Below are positions 45,215-57,959 of a DNA stretch of 64,000 bases, in pieces. The stretch is taken from positions 23,578,501-23,642,500 of the forward strand of contig JAEOAD010000029.1 in NCBI GenBank assembly GCA_036365145.1, written 5' to 3'. How positions within the stretch are numbered: the stretch's first letter is position 1; each line of letters opens with the position of its first letter. This DNA comes from Orientallactaga sibirica (Eukaryota; Chordata; Mammalia; Rodentia; Dipodidae). A program made the position numbers and the translations under genes. The notes beneath the pieces were generated by a model. It was given only the letters and a program-made list of their open reading frames with translations, was not told the DNA's origin and searched no databases.

Positions 45215-45605
45215 CTGGGCATGAAGAGATGGCTCACTGGTTAAGAGGGTTTCTTGTGTGAGTATGAGGTTCTGGAAGGGCCTGAGACTGCCTGAGTTTG
45301 ATTTTCCTGGACACCTGTGCAGAGTTGGCAATGGTAAAGCATAAGACCTGTGAGGAGGAAAGACTGAAGCTAGCAATATATACATACATACATATATATA
45401 TATATATGGCTAACTCTGAGCAAACTCTGGAATCAGTGAGATAATTCAACTCAAGGAAATACATGCATGAGCAATGGAGGTGGGGAGCAGCCAAAATTCA
45501 CCTCTGCTCTTAGCATGCACATACATGAGGAGCGTGCATCTCCATAAACATGCATATATTACATACACAATAAGTTAGTGCACATACTACACACATACTT
45601 GCACA
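45215..45605 (+). repeat. B4-type composite SINE, diverged
   Basis: A tRNA-like head (GAAGAGATGGCTCACTGG) and a late 'gagcaatggaggtggggagc' to 'cacctctgctcttagcatgc' part with an alternating CA/TA tail resemble rodent B4 (ID-like head fused to a B1-like part). A TACA/TA simple repeat at about 45378-45407 has expanded within it. Confidence 0.65.
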
Positions 45606-46202
45606 AAAACAACAAAAAAAGAGCTTTTCTACTGTGCCATAGTAATTGAAATTGCCCATCCTTTAGCTCAGAAGGTCAAAATTTTTATTCATATATTTTA
45701 TTGACATGGTTACTGTTCCATAAACATTCTTTATTGATGAGTCTGTAGTATGACTTCTACTGAGACACTCTTTCTTTTGTAGAGTATTTACAAATAGTTC
45801 TGCCATTCACAATTATTATAGGACCAAAGATAATACCAAGATGTCTATCATTTCCATTATTCTAAAGACCTTCCTTTCTGTTCAATTATCTTCCTAATTT
45901 TTTAGCTTGAGGAAACTTAAGATGTGGTCTTATATTAAAGAAATTATTCTCTAAAGGGCTAAAATACATTTTTAAAAATCTTTCTTGTTTCACAGTGGTC
46001 AGAGAATTGAGACAATTCCATTTTATTCCAAAATCATGGATTATTAAGAGAAATAAAATCTATCATTTATCTTGTACATGAATTGTTACTCTTGATGTAG
46101 TAAGTATTTTAGGGATTTAAATACAAACTGTATTCATACTATTCTTCAATTTCATAAGAACTTAATTTAAAATGAACTTTTAAAATCATTTAACCTAATG
46201 AC
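45606..46202. other. unique AT-rich DNA
   Basis: No gene or repeat recognised. Confidence 0.5.
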
Positions 46203-47032
46203 TGTATTTTTTTATTGTTATGACAAATATCTGTCAAAAGCAAATTAAGGAAGGAAGGCTTTATTTCATTTGATATAGTCATGGATATAGTCCATCTTAG
46301 CATGACAGCAGGGGCTTGAGGTTGTTAGTAACATTGCATGAGCAGTCAGAAAGCCAAGGGATGAATGCTAGTGTTCAGCTCAATTTTTTATTTTCTTAAT
46401 GCAGTCCAGGACTCCCAGCCTATGGAATGGTGCCATCTACATTTAGGGTGATTCTTTTCACTTTAACCTAATCGAGAAACCCCCTCAACAGCGATGCTCT
46501 GAGAAATATTTCCTTTGGAATTCTAAATTGATTCTACATTGATAATGAAGATTCACTGTCAAAAGTCCAATCTGTGTCAATTTGATAGTCAAACACCACA
46601 TTTAAGATCTAACCTTCGACCTTTTGTCCACATAGTCTCATGGCATCAAACTTTATTCTGACAAACAAAAGTGCCCATAGTCGTTAATAAATCCAAGTCA
46701 TTTCAAAAGTATAGATGCAGAATCTGAGAGTCTGAGACTTCTGAGTCTCAAGCTTAAGTTTGAACTCTTATAACATTGGAAAAAAAGGGATATGTTTCCA
46801 ACATACAATGGCACAGAATAAGTGTTCCCACTCCAAGAAGATGTAGGAGAATACCAAGCAAAGAGTATATCAAAGAAAAACTAAAACTCAGCAGCACTCA
46901 CTCACCTCAAATCCTGCCTTTCCGTGTCAGGCATCAAAGACTTGTGACGGAGCCCTCTGGGCTCCAAAAAGTTGACTAGATGCACCCCTCCAGCTCTGCT
47001 GCATGCGGAACACATAGCTTCTGTATTGGGCT

Positions 47033-47525
47033 GTTATGGGGTCCAGTGTCACACAAGTAAGACCATCAACTCACGGAAGGTGAGACAAAGTTTTATTTGT
47101 TAAAAAAGAAAGAAAAGAAAAAGAAGAAAAGTTGGTGCACACCATGTCTACACCCCAGAGTTCAGGGTCTTGGGGTGCAGCATTGTACTGTTAGGAGTGT
47201 CAGCTTTTATTTTAAATAATGGCATGATGTTCATAGAAAAAACCAGGTGGGAGTTAAACCATAAAGGCACTGTTATATGCGGGGGTATTGCAAGAAATCA
47301 GGAGGTATTCATTACATCGATTACATAGGTGGAACAGAGGCAAGAAACATTCTATGCTGTGTAATCACAAAGATATTTAGAAACAAAGAGATATAGGAAG
47401 GTCATGGTACATTTACACAGAGGGGTCATTCCATTTCTTAGGTAACAGTAAACACCTGCATTTTGCAATAAGGCCAATGTTCATGATTTCTGGAAGTTCT
47501 TTATCTGTCAGGAAGTTCAACTTTG
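47033..47525 (-). mobile_element. possible ERVK-like LTR nested in the MaLR
   Basis: The minus strand has an AATAAAAC-type signal near 47097 and ends '...ggaccccataaca' at 47033, consistent with an LTR 3' end. Sequence up to about 47525 does not resemble the surrounding MaLR internal region. The flanks TTGGGC (47027-47032) and TTGGGT (47523-47528) could be a 6-bp duplication with one mismatch, but the right end lacks a clear terminus. Confidence 0.4.
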
Positions 47526-49067
47526 GGTGGTGGCCTCCATTATGTACGGTTAAAGGCAAGGGCTGCACAGGAGAATGCTTGACCAGGTCTATTGTGTCCT
47601 TTCATATTCCATTTTCCAGTCTGTGCCTACAGTGTTTCATAGCAAAGATCTGATGGTTCTGGTGTCTCTAACATCCTGTGGTCTCCAGTACAACTTAGGA
47701 TTCATACTCATAGTTTCATATAATGCCTCTGTGGGCTTGCTGGAAATAATATCAAGGTTATCATGCATAGCATGGCCTCAGCAGCTGTCTGGACCATGTG
47801 GCAAAAGTACAAAATGTTCTCAATCTTGTATCTCTCATGTTCCAAAAGCAGTGCCACATGACTTAGAGTGCGATCTGGCACAAGCTTTGGACCACAGCTG
47901 TAGTAGTGTCTGTGTGTCTTGCAGTCTGTGAAAATAATTTCCTAGGCAGTTATATTGAGCAGAGAACACCTTTTGTGGCATCCTTAGCTTTCTGTTTTCA
48001 AGCTCTCTCCTTTCAAATGAATTTGCATTCTTACAAATTAGTGAGTGTTATCTTGCCCTCAGGGCATATTTTTTGTTGTACAAATGCAAAGCAGGAGATT
48101 TCTCTCTAACAATTACAGTTGATTTCCTGGTTTGCTCTTTGTAAGAAACTTTAAACCTATTCACATCCTTCTCCTTGTCAAATTTCACATTATTTCTGCA
48201 CCAGTGTGCTCTCTCTCTCACACTGTTGATCTGAATAAATGCAGTCAGCGGTAGCGTTTTACAGCCTGAATGTTGTCCCTCTGATTTGGCATTTCCTCCC
48301 CTAAAGAAATTAGTCCATTGTTTTCCATTTTAGCTCCATTCAAATTCTAAGAACTTGGGCAGAATGCAGTCAAAATCTTTGACATAATACTCTAACAATA
48401 GTCCTTATTGAAGGAGAGAGGAGAAAGCTAGCTTCTTTCAGGAAGGTAATCAGGGACAAGATCCCAAAGAGAAAATCAGAAGATGTCACCCTCCTGACTG
48501 GAGTTCAGCGTCTGATCCACTCCCCTCCACAATGTCTGCAGCAACCCCTGCTGCTTCAGGAGGGCAGCACACGACCTACCTGATCCTGCCTTTGTGTCAG
48601 ACCCTGAAACCACTGGACAACCAGGTCTCTCCTACATACCTGAGTCTGATGACAGAAATCTATCCTAATTAACTTTAAAGGCTTGAACATACTAAAATCC
48701 ACCCCCCCCTTCTTATCCCAGAGAGCACTTCTCTCAGCCTGAGTACTTCCATGTTTTCCTTCTCCTCGTGTCTTCTTTGGGGTGGCTTCAAATTTTATTA
48801 CATGTTTGATTTTTCTTTGATTTCTGGGTCGTTCAATATTTCTTCATCTTCTTTGGTCTTTCATTTGAGGGGGGAAGAGTAAATATAGCTTTTTTCCCAC
48901 CTACGAAACCTGATTGATCTGTGTTTCTTTCTTTTAGATAGTGAGAAAGGGTCTCTCCCTCTCCCAACCTGTTAGAGGAGGGCTTCAGTTACCTGTCTGA
49001 GAACTCTTCTGTTCATTCCTCACATCTATTTTGTTTCTAGATGTCTTTTTCACCTTGTTATGATTTT

Positions 49068-49186
49068 TCTCTTAACTCCAGTTCTGCCATGTGTGTGATT
49101 CCTCCCAATCCTGAGTCTACTAGGTGTGTAGTTTGTCCAAACTCTGGGGCTACCAAGTATGATTCTTCAAACTCTGGGTTTCATTT
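49068..49186. repeat. short degenerate tandem in MaLR internal region
   Basis: Roughly 33-base units ('gattcctcccaatcctgagt..ctac', 'agtttgtccaaactctgggg..ctac', 'gattcttcaaactctggg') repeat about three times. Confidence 0.5.
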
Positions 49187-49356
49187 CGCGTCTGAATTTC
49201 CTGGCTGCTGCATTGGTGTTTTCTCTTGGTCATCTTTCCTTAGCCCTGGGTCTATCACTACCTGGTCTCTTAACTCTTTTATATGTGGATGAACAGGGCC
49301 AGTCCTTCTGTGCTTTGCCCCCAAGCATGTGTGTGGGTGTTTTTCCTGGATATTTT

Positions 49357-49508
49357 TTTTTTTTTTTTTTTTTACCTGGTGGTAGGGTCTCACTTTCCAG
49401 GCTGACCTGGATTAACTATGTAGTCTCAGGGTGGCCTCGAACTCTCGGCGATCCTCCTACCTCTGCCTCCCGAGTGCTGGGATTAAAGGCGTGCGCCACC
49501 ACGCCCGG
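49357..49508 (-). repeat. B1 SINE, minus strand, nested
   Basis: Full inverse B1 with 'gggattaaaggcgtgcgcca' and 'ccaccacgcccgg', retaining CpG sites, which suggests youth. Exact target duplications TTTTCCTGGATATTTT (49341-49356 and 49509-49524). Confidence 0.97.
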
Positions 49509-50254
49509 TTTTCCTGGATATTTTGACATTTGCTTCTATGTCCCGTCTTTCACATGCATTTGTAGCTGTTCTGCCCTTTGTCCTAAAGTCCTAAATCCCA
49601 ATGTTCCTTAAGCTGAATAATTCATAATTTATCCTTCTCAAGTCCATTTTGACCTTTTTTTTGTGTGTGTGAAAATAAGATAAGGACAAAAAAAAAAAAA
49701 AAAAAAAAAAAAAAAGGTTCACAGTTCTACAGGAGTCCTCCCCTAACCTCAGAATTCTATATCACTACCACAGTTCCTGATAGAATCCTTGTTCCTTAAG
49801 GAATTTTATAAACTGGGTTTTCACTGTCTTTGTTTCTCTCAGCATTTATTTCTTCTACAATCCACCAGAATGGCCCATTAAGCTCTGCATAGAGCTAGGT
49901 CTTTTCTACTCTAAAGGTACAAATTCTCCCACATCCCTTACAAAAACTAGTTCCATAGTCTTATAAATCACATGTTCAGATTAATCACATCCATAGTCAA
50001 ACTCAGTACCAATTTTATGCATTAGTACTTTCCTTCTTGCTGTGACCAAATATTTTTCTTGTCTTGCTTTCTGCTTTTGTACACTGCCCAAGATCTTGAA
50101 CACATAGAATGTTACCACCACAAGGCAGAGACTTCCTCCAATTTGGAATAACTATAGCTAACAGAAAGTCCCTCGCAGACATTCCAATAGATTTGTTACT
50201 ACAATGTTTGTAAATCCTGTCAAATTCACTATCAGAGATTAGCCATTTTATTGA

Positions 50255-50634
50255 TTTACATTGCTGGGATGAACTTTAAAACCAGACACAGTTTATGGGA
50301 GGAATGGGATCTATTTCAGGCTTACAGATCCAGCGGAGTTAAACAATGGTGGAAGAAGCTGGCTCCCTTTCACAGATCCAAGCAGAGAGACACAACAACA
50401 CATCATCACCACCACCATGCAAGTAGGCACAAAAACCAGCAGGGAACTGCAGCAAGCATCAGGGACTCAGGTCAAACTCACTCTGTATACCTTAAGCTGA
50501 TATTCAGATCCACCCCCAGTGACACAACCCTCGCTGCCATAGCAGAAGTCAGCCTGATAGTGGCAGAAGCTGCAAACTCAACTCAACTTTAATGACACCT
50601 GAGTCTTATTGGAAGACACACATTCATACTACCA
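50255..50634 (-). mobile_element. MaLR solo LTR, minus strand, abutting the provirus
   Basis: The inverse of the LTR family at 26711-27099: 'gggatgaactttaaaaccag', 'caggcttacagatccagcgg', 'acccccagtgacac' and an end CATACTACCA. It lies within about 10 bases of the provirus right LTR, so one probably inserted beside the other, or this is the remains of a rearranged LTR. Confidence 0.75.
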
Positions 50635-50639
50635 GTGCC

Positions 50640-51875
50640 CAATCACAAGTATGTTGTTTGAAAAATTCACATAATTAAATCCTGGCAAAATTTATTCTAT
50701 CTTACCTTTATTTGCTATTTATTTCCTCCATTTTCTCTCCGTTATTTCTGTACAATTCCTGTTATGTTTGGTAGCTATACTTTCTAGGAGTGACCATTTT
50801 ATTGAACATTCATCCCATTTGTTATAAGTTCTTCAAGAGTTTCTTGACTTTATCTTAAAATTCTTTACCTTTCTTCTTACTTAACTCAATATATGAAGAA
50901 CTTTAATGATATTTTTGCCATATATATATAATGGGTGCTGTTTTGCATAATGTGATATTTTTATGTACCTAAAAGTTGTAATTATACATTTTATCTGCTT
51001 ATGCACTTTCCTTATTGATTTTCATGTTTTAATATCCTTCATATTCATTTATGTTCTCTCAAAGATGTGGTAATTATTGAATAAAATAAAGAGTAAGGTA
51101 TCCTTTAAGTAAGGAAAGTTTTTTGTAAACTCAAGTTAGAGTATGCTGTGTGGAGGACTTAAAGGTAAAATTATTGGATAGAAAGATTGATCATTGAAAG
51201 ATTCCAACTGTTTAGCATTTCATATTAATAAATTATTTTAAATATCACACTGAATATATCTGTAGCCACTTCCAATATTCAGCTTAGGAAGATGTAGAAT
51301 GAAATCACTGTGAAAGAAGCTGCCTAAAATACCTGATATTTGGACATCAGCCTCTAGGTGTTTCTGTTTCCTTTTATCACCTGTGTTCCTCATGCACTTC
51401 TCCCATGCCACCATGTCTAGAAAACTACAGGTTACCAAGTAAAATATTTTAAGAATAAAAACACCATTTGTACATCTGGGGGGACTTTCTGTCATGATCA
51501 GGAAAACCAAAGATAAATAAAATGATACATAAGGATATCCACAGTTATTAATACTCTGATGTAGGCTTATAAATAATCTCTCTGCCTTTAGCTTGAAGGT
51601 TCCTCTCATCTTCTTTTGTATCCTATACATTTTTAGCTCCAGAATTTTTATACATGTTCCTATAAACTTTGATTCTCACTTTGCTCTCTTTTACATGTAC
51701 CACTCTGGTCTGCTAAACCCTTTGACCACATAAATTAATTAATAATCCTCTCCTGTTTACTTCTCATTTCTAAGAATATATCATATAAATTCCCCATTAT
51801 TGGCTTATGGTCTAAAGTCTGATTTTTTTTTATTATTATTATCAGCTATTATCCTTATCCCTTTGTTGCTCCTAT

Positions 51876-51916
<41 letters not shown>

Positions 51917-53740
51917 GGGAAATACAGTCATGTGTAAATTCACTAGGCTTAACTCCTCATGAAGATGCAATATTTTTCTCACTACATTTTAAGAAGAATT
52001 AAATCACCACTGAGTTATCTAATAATTAAGGTGGCTTTTTCAATTTTCCTTAAAACTATTTTCCTTCAGAAAACCATGTTATGTGACTGATACAAATCAA
52101 AATATTTGAGACTTGTAGTACAATCTCTGTTCTCTCAAGTTTGAAGCATTCCCTAAGTTTTTAGAATGTCTAGAATGACAGGGAAAAATATCTGAAGGCA
52201 AAAATGTCTTGCAGAAGAAAGAAATCAAGAATTTCTGTCCAGTATAATAGCTTTTTATTTTCCTTCCCACTGACTAAGGAGGTTATGAATTCTTTCAAGA
52301 ACTGACAAAGCTATATCAAGTTTTCATTAAAAACACATTTATGTCAACACTAAGTAATGTCTCAACAACTGTAATGAGACATTTATATATGCACAATGTA
52401 AAGAAATAAAATCAGAACAATATAAGAAACACTAAAATCCATTTATAAAAAGTCTGATATTTCTCCAACAAAATCATAAAGGATTTCCGAGTTGTTTTAT
52501 CATTACATTATGGGAAAAAATTCTCCGTCTTTTTTTCTTTCCTTCTCTCCAGAGCTATAGTGCACAGAACGCTTTCCTATAAATTGTTTCGCATTAGACT
52601 TCGTAGTGGTTGGAAAACAAAATAGCTTAAGCTATGGTGAATACTACGATGACTTGTGAGGATATGGGAAGCAACAGGGACTAGAAACATGCTGACAAAC
52701 ACTGCATTCCCATAATTTCCATCATGGAGTGATAGAATATGAACTATAGTTGTTTGCCCCAAATAACATACATGGGAAGAAATCTTTCCTACCCTGCCTC
52801 TTTGCCTTTACTCTCTCAGCAATATTCTGGCCTCTGATCTCACACCATACAGATAAAGCTATACAGACAACTACTCAGCTAATCTTAGAGCACAGTGCTT
52901 TCTTTGTCTAATTAAGGTCTTTCATTCTGGTCTGTGGGAAATTCTTACCTGGGCTTCCTTCTTGAAATGAATTTGAGCTCATCACTGAGATGGAGAATGT
53001 AGTGAACATCATTATTAAGTCTCTTGTTCATTTTTTTTTTCCTTTTAAATCCTGCACAGACAAAATGGATAAAGACTGAAAAATACAAGAAATTATGACC
53101 ACAATGAAAACATTGATGTTTGAGAGTGGAGTAGCTAATACCCATTTTCATGTTTGATCTTCATCACAACTGCAAGGGTTTAATGAGAGAGGAAATAAGT
53201 TTGTCTGTCTTTCACACAGTTGTAGAGTATTGCTGGCATAATTTCACACAGGAGGCAACCTGGACTATTAATCTCTGTATATTAAGTATAGACTTTCTAG
53301 TGCAACCCTTGATGACTTTTCACTTTTCTAGCTATAGTCAGTTAAAAACTGATAACATACACTGTAGTATTTTCCTTTTCCTACTAATTATATGATAAGT
53401 CAAATGACTTTCTTGTCCAAAGATTGATATTGATTTGTATGGACCTACTTGAGTTCTGGCTTGAACATGTCAGTACAAACAGATAAATAGATGGTCCATT
53501 TTAGAAAATAAAGATAGAAGTAGGAACTTAGTGTATGGTTCATGAATTCCTGAAATCATCTTTCAATATGATGAAGGAGCAACTATTTACTTGAAATAAT
53601 TATAAAAGTTATATGGTTTTACCTCTAGTCACATAGGAAAACATTTCCAAAGGTTATGGCAAATATTTTGGTCATCCCAGCTCTAAAAGTTAAAGAGGCT
53701 AAAAAAGTGAGAAATTCATAAAAGAAAAAAAATTATAAAA
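50640..53740. other. 3.1 kb unique AT-rich DNA
   Basis: Contains a long A tract at 51881-51913. A 130-codon minus-strand frame (51238-51630) has no recognised domain. No transposon or gene is called. Confidence 0.5.
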
Positions 53741-53744
53741 ATCC

Positions 53745-53862
53745 TTTGAACCTGCTGGCACATACTATAATCCTAAGCACTTGGGATGATGAGACAGAAG
53801 GATTTCAAGTTTAAAGCAAGCTTGAACTAGATAGAGAGAAATTTCTCAAATAAAATAAATAA
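53745..53862 (+). repeat. old B1-like monomer, plus strand
   Basis: 'ctataatcctaagcacttgg', 'gatgatgagacagaaggat', 'aagcttgaactagatagaga' and AAATAAATAAA tail follow a 7SL-type monomer at low identity. Confidence 0.6.
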
Positions 53863-53964
53863 AGCATCTTTCAAAAATTAATAAAATCCAAACGTATTGT
53901 TGATGCATGTACTCATAAAGAATACATGCTCATTGACAATGGAATTATAATTACTTTTTTGTTT

Positions 53965-54400
53965 TAATTATTTTTTATTAAAATAAAAAACTTTATTGAA
54001 AAATACATCATCCCCTACCATCATCCTCCTGTTTTCCTCTCATAGCAACTTCCACTGATTCTTTTCAGCTTTTATATTTATGTTTTCTCCCTCCTCCATC
54101 ATCCATGGCAACCTGTTGATGGTCTGACTGTTATGTGGGCCTTTCAACAGTAAAGACAGCTGCTGCGAGGTAATGAATGTTCAGATCACTTTGCGTCTGT
54201 GAGGCAGACATTCCAAAGCACTCCTCCCCATTCTTTGCCTCTTATATTCTTTCCACCATCACTTCTGCTACAGGTTCTGAGACATTCAAGGGTGTGATAA
54301 AGATGTCTCATTAAGTGCTGAACACTCAACTGTCACTTATTTTCCACACTTTGACAAGTTTTCAGTCTCACAAGCAATTGGTACCATTTGAAAGAGATAC
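53965..54400 (-). mobile_element. LINE-1 (Lx-like) 3' end fragment, minus strand
   Basis: The left edge is the complement of an AATAAAG signal with A tail ('aaaaactttattgaaaaa'). The body has words I recall from rodent L1/Lx 3' regions: 'ggcaacctgttgatggtctg', 'gtgggcctttcaaca', 'gggtgtgataaagatgtctc', 'agtgctgaacactcaactgt'. Family assignment is from memory. Confidence 0.5.
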
Positions 54401-54654
54401 AAAATACTGTTTAGATATCTAGTCCTTCCTGTTCTAAATGTCAGAATACTATGAATTTTGAGATTAAATGATGTTATTTGATAGCTAGAATTGGTGTGTA
54501 GAGATGTTAAGTGGTTCTGTATTTTAAGTAAAACCAAGGAATCTCAAGTAACCCCATTTATAAAGGTCAGTGGACAACCTCAGCTTTATGGCCAGTGACT
54601 TATATGGGCTTTCAATATTCTCTCAATGTTCTTATTGGGCAGGTACTTAAGCTT
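54401..54654. other. unique sequence
   Basis: Nothing recognised. Confidence 0.45.
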
Positions 54655-54790
54655 CCCAGCATGCTAAGGTAGTGTTTTAATTTTAAAGGTGGAAGAAGTG
54701 AGGCTGATAAGTTGCTATGGTCCAAAAATGTTAGATTCAGACTCATGCAGGTCTAACTTAATGGTCCAACTTGTAAATCCTTCATAAAGC
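54655..54790 (+). repeat. probable MIR SINE
   Basis: 'attttaaaggtggaagaag', 'gaggctgataagttgctat', 'gattcagactcatgcaggt' parallel the MIR core order. Confidence 0.5.
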
Positions 54791-55186
54791 AGTGTCTAAA
54801 TATAAGTAAGGACGGATCTATTGTCATTCACATGGAGGCACAAGCATCCAGAGTCTTGGAACCCTAATGAAAAAGCTGCCATCCGATCTGTTTTTATAGG
54901 TCTCCAGAAGGTGTGAGGAGGTAATTACTATAGCTAATTTTAAGCTACAATAAGGAGTAGAGAGGTGGTGAAGATGACTGTACCTACAGCAGATCTTGAG
55001 GTGAGGGAGACTGGATATCCTTTGCCAAATAGAGGCCACAATGGTAAATTACCCTTTCTCCTCTGATGCTCCACACCTTTTGTTTTATTGACATAAATAC
55101 AGCTTTCTCTCCATATCTTGTTTACCTGCATATTTCTAGGATTTTTCATATGTTATAGAGCAAGTTTCCTTAAAATGAGAAAAGCA
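54791..55186. other. unique sequence
   Basis: Small overlapping minus-strand frames without a recognised domain. Nothing else seen. Confidence 0.5.
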
Positions 55187-55425
55187 GGGCTGCAAAGATG
55201 GCTAGCAGTTAAATGTGCTTGCTTAAAAGCCTGATGGGCTGGGTTCCAATCCCTCATACCCCTATAAAGCCAGATGCACGAAATGGTGCATATATCTGGA
55301 GTTCCTTCTCGTGTGCCCATTTCTCTCTGTATATATATCCTTTTCTCTTTCTTTAATAAATAAATAAATAAATAAGAAAATATAAATAAAATAATAAATA
55401 AGTAAATATAATTTAAAAAATAATG
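55187..55425 (+). repeat. tRNA-like SINE with AT-rich tail
   Basis: GGGCTGCAAAGATGGC head, box B-like GGTTCCAATCC, 'aaagccagatgcacgaaatg', 'atctggagttccttctcgtg', short CT run, then a long AAATAAATA-type tail. Confidence 0.9.
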
Positions 55426-56434
55426 ACAATAATGCAACCTGTTTGCCCAGAATTCTCTTGTAGGTGTAGTTCATTTTGTACTCTTTATTATAAAGATAAC
55501 TTGAGTTATCTTATCTCTGTTTATTATGTCTTAAATCTCTTCCCATTTAAAAATGAATAAAGTCAAACACATAATTTATTTTTAAAATGGTAGAAAACAT
55601 GTGCCCAGTTGGTTGATATCAATAAATTACATTCATATATAAGAGCTTATCCCATAGAAAATTTCTAGTATGTAGGGATAGTTTGTGAACCCCAGAATCA
55701 CTGCCTCAGCATAAACAGTGTTCTGATTGTTTTGTGAATTGTTCTGTAGCTTTCTTTGCAGGGTTTACAAATATGTATATATTCCTAAATAACTTGCTTA
55801 CTTTTGAAAATTTGAAGTTATGCTTATTGTCATTAATCTGAATTCCTTTTAGTGACTGTCTACTTTTTCTCATCAGGAACCATATTGAAATTTGGCTATA
55901 CTGATTAATATTATTTATTTGTGTGTCTGCAAGAATTCATTTATTTTATAAACAGTTTTATTAATGTTTATTTATTGGACATATGTGATCTTATACTATA
56001 AACATAGGTTGCTGCCTTCTTTAACATACATTTTATGTAAACAAATGAAATAATATCGTTAGAAGTGTTAAGAGTGGACTAAGAAAGTGTACAATTTCAC
56101 TAAGAACAATGTGTCTAAAGTGCTTCAATTGATTATTTCCTTTGGTGATGAGCTGTCTCTATTGGTATAGCTTTACAAGGTGGTCTTATTGATTCATTTA
56201 AGTTTTGCCTATGGATTTAAATCATGTCTTCTGTTGTCGTAGCCTCAAAACTAATTTATCATATATTTGCAAGATCAAATATATATTAATGTACAATGAC
56301 ACCTACTGAGATTTGGTGTAATTCAATATTTTAATTTTCATGAACTTTAATATGGGTCATTGTTGAACAAGTTCAATGTATCATGTGGGAATTCTCCTTT
56401 CCCCCTCCTCTTATTTAATTATATTAGTATTATT
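55426..56434. other. unique AT-rich DNA
   Basis: No gene or repeat recognised. Confidence 0.5.
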
Positions 56435-56437
56435 ATT

Positions 56438-56560
56438 TGCTGTTTCTGAGACAGGGGCTCCATGTTTAGCCATGGCCAGCCTCAAATGATGGCAATCCAC
56501 CTTTCTTACCATCTCAAGAGCTGAGATTACAGGTAGAAGCTATCTCACCATGCTTCCTCT
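56438..56560 (-). repeat. old 7SL-derived monomer (PB1-like), minus strand
   Basis: 'tgagacaggggctccatgtt', 'agccatggccagcctcaaat', 'gagctgagattacaggtaga' match an inverted early 7SL monomer. Confidence 0.65.
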
Positions 56561-56789
56561 TTTTTAAGTTGACATTAGTGTTCTTATTTATTGGGCAATG
56601 TGACATTTTATTAAATACATACTTTTCAAATTCTCCCAGTTGATATAAGCACACTCATGTACTCATATACATTTTTCTTTTTAATAATATCATTCAAAAT
56701 TATTTTCTTTCTCTCTGTCTCTAAATATAATTGTATCTTAGCACAGGCCCACCAGTCAACCAGTCTTTTTCCATACCTCCCCTCTTTTT

Positions 56790-57660
56790 TTCTCAGCCTC
56801 TAGTATGCTTAGATTCTATTCTCAACTTTCATTAGAGTCTACACATATATCATAATATTCAGTATTAATCTGTGTTTACATGGCTGGCTTATTTTATTCA
56901 ACACAATTCCCTCAGCTCTTTTCCATGTTGTCACAATCCACAGACCTTCTTTATCTACAAAACTGGATAGTGTTACAGTCCACATGTGTACCACAATTTA
57001 TTTTTTTCATTAATCAAGTGATCTACTGTGAGTGTGATTCTATATAGGGACAAATGTTCCCCCTCTACGTGCTGACTTACTTCAGACATAAATCCATTAG
57101 AGGTATGGTACATCTATTTGTAGTGTTCTGAGAAATTATCAGATTATTTTTCATAATACTGTCTTGTTTTACATTCTCTATAAAAGTATGTAAGTGGTGG
57201 AACAGGCATTTAATCCCAGCACCCAGGAGGCAGAGGAAGGAGGATTGCCATGAGTTTGAAACTACCCTGAGAATACAGAATGAATCCCAGGTCAGCCTGA
57301 GCTAGAGTGAAACCCTACCTCAAACAAACAAACAAAAAGTATGGAAGTGTCACTATTGCTATCACTTTAGGATTTGCATTAAAAAGTAACCATTTTAACT
57401 TTGTTGAGAAAATTTCTCATGTGAGAGGTGATTTGCATTTTGCTGATGACTAGTGATGTTGTTTTCATATAGCTTCTGTCCATTCCTGTGTATTCTTACA
57501 GAAAATTATTTAAAAGTATTGCTTATTTTAAAATTAAATTATACTTTTATTTTCACAGTTGAATTGTTTGAGTTGCATATACTCTGAATAGTAACTGATA
57601 ACCATATTTTAATTTGAATGTTTATTTTTAACTGATCCTGAGCTTACTTTGGTGTACAAT
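56790..57660 (-). mobile_element. ancient LINE-1 (L1M-like) 3' part, minus strand
   Basis: On the plus strand the inverse L1 ORF2-end/3' order is visible: 'tggctggcttattttattca', 'ccatgttgtcacaatcca', 'aactggatagtgtt', and after the B1 insertion 'ggtgatttgcattttgctga' and 'gatgactagtgatgttgttt'. It is diverged and interrupted by a B1 (57197-57334). Confidence 0.7.
57197..57334 (+). repeat. B1 SINE nested in old LINE-1
   Basis: 5'-shortened B1 with 'taatcccagcacccaggagg', 'gaatcccaggtcagcctgag' and an AAACAAACAAAC tail. Target duplications AAAAGTATGTAAGTG (57182-57196) and AAAAGTATGGAAGTG (57335-57349) differ at one base. Confidence 0.93.
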
Positions 57661-57888
57661 GCAGTAGCACAGGTAACTATCAAAATTTTACAAAATGATT
57701 TCTGTAACTTATTGACCGAAAATGTGTTTTTTATCCCTTACTAAGATTATATATGTGGGTAAGACTTTTTTGTATTTTGTTTGTATTTTTTTGTATTTAT
57801 AGGATGTTTGTTGATTATTTCCCTTCTATTTTAATCTTTCAAACACATTTGAATTAAATATACATGCACAAAATGTCAAAAAACACAA

Positions 57889-57936
57889 ATGTGGAGCTGG
57901 GTGTGGTGGTGCATGCCTTTAATCCCAGCACTCCTG
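57889..57936 (+). repeat. B1 SINE 5' fragment
   Basis: 'gagctgggtgtggtggtgca' and 'cctttaatcccagcactcct' are the first ~48 bases of B1. The rest is missing. Confidence 0.85.
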
Positions 57937-57959
57937 CTATCACACATGCATGTATATTC

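Larger units (their letters stand above)
46203..50245 (-). mobile_element. MaLR provirus-like element with nested insertions, minus strand
   Basis: In element orientation the 5' LTR is at the right (about 50018-50245) and the 3' LTR at the left (46203-46600, ending CACCACA). The left LTR has the order 'gacaaatatctgtcaaaagc', 'catgacagcaggggcttgag', 'cagtccaggactcccagcct', 'acatttagggtgattc'. The right LTR is shortened but keeps both ends. The internal region contains typical non-coding MaLR internal wording ('tacaatggcacagaataa', 'ctcacactgttgatctgaat', 'aatgcagtcagcggtagc'). MaLR elements encode no complete retroviral proteins and depend on other ERVs. Insertions inside include a B1 (49357-49508) and probably an ERV LTR (47033-47525). 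Confidence 0.75.

Noticed and set aside
49159..49611. 150-codon open frame
   Set aside because: It runs through MaLR internal sequence and an inverted B1; the second half is the well-known translation of antisense B1, not a protein.
51238..51630. 130-codon minus-strand open frame
   Set aside because: AT-rich chance frame without a known domain; no promoter or exon structure visible.
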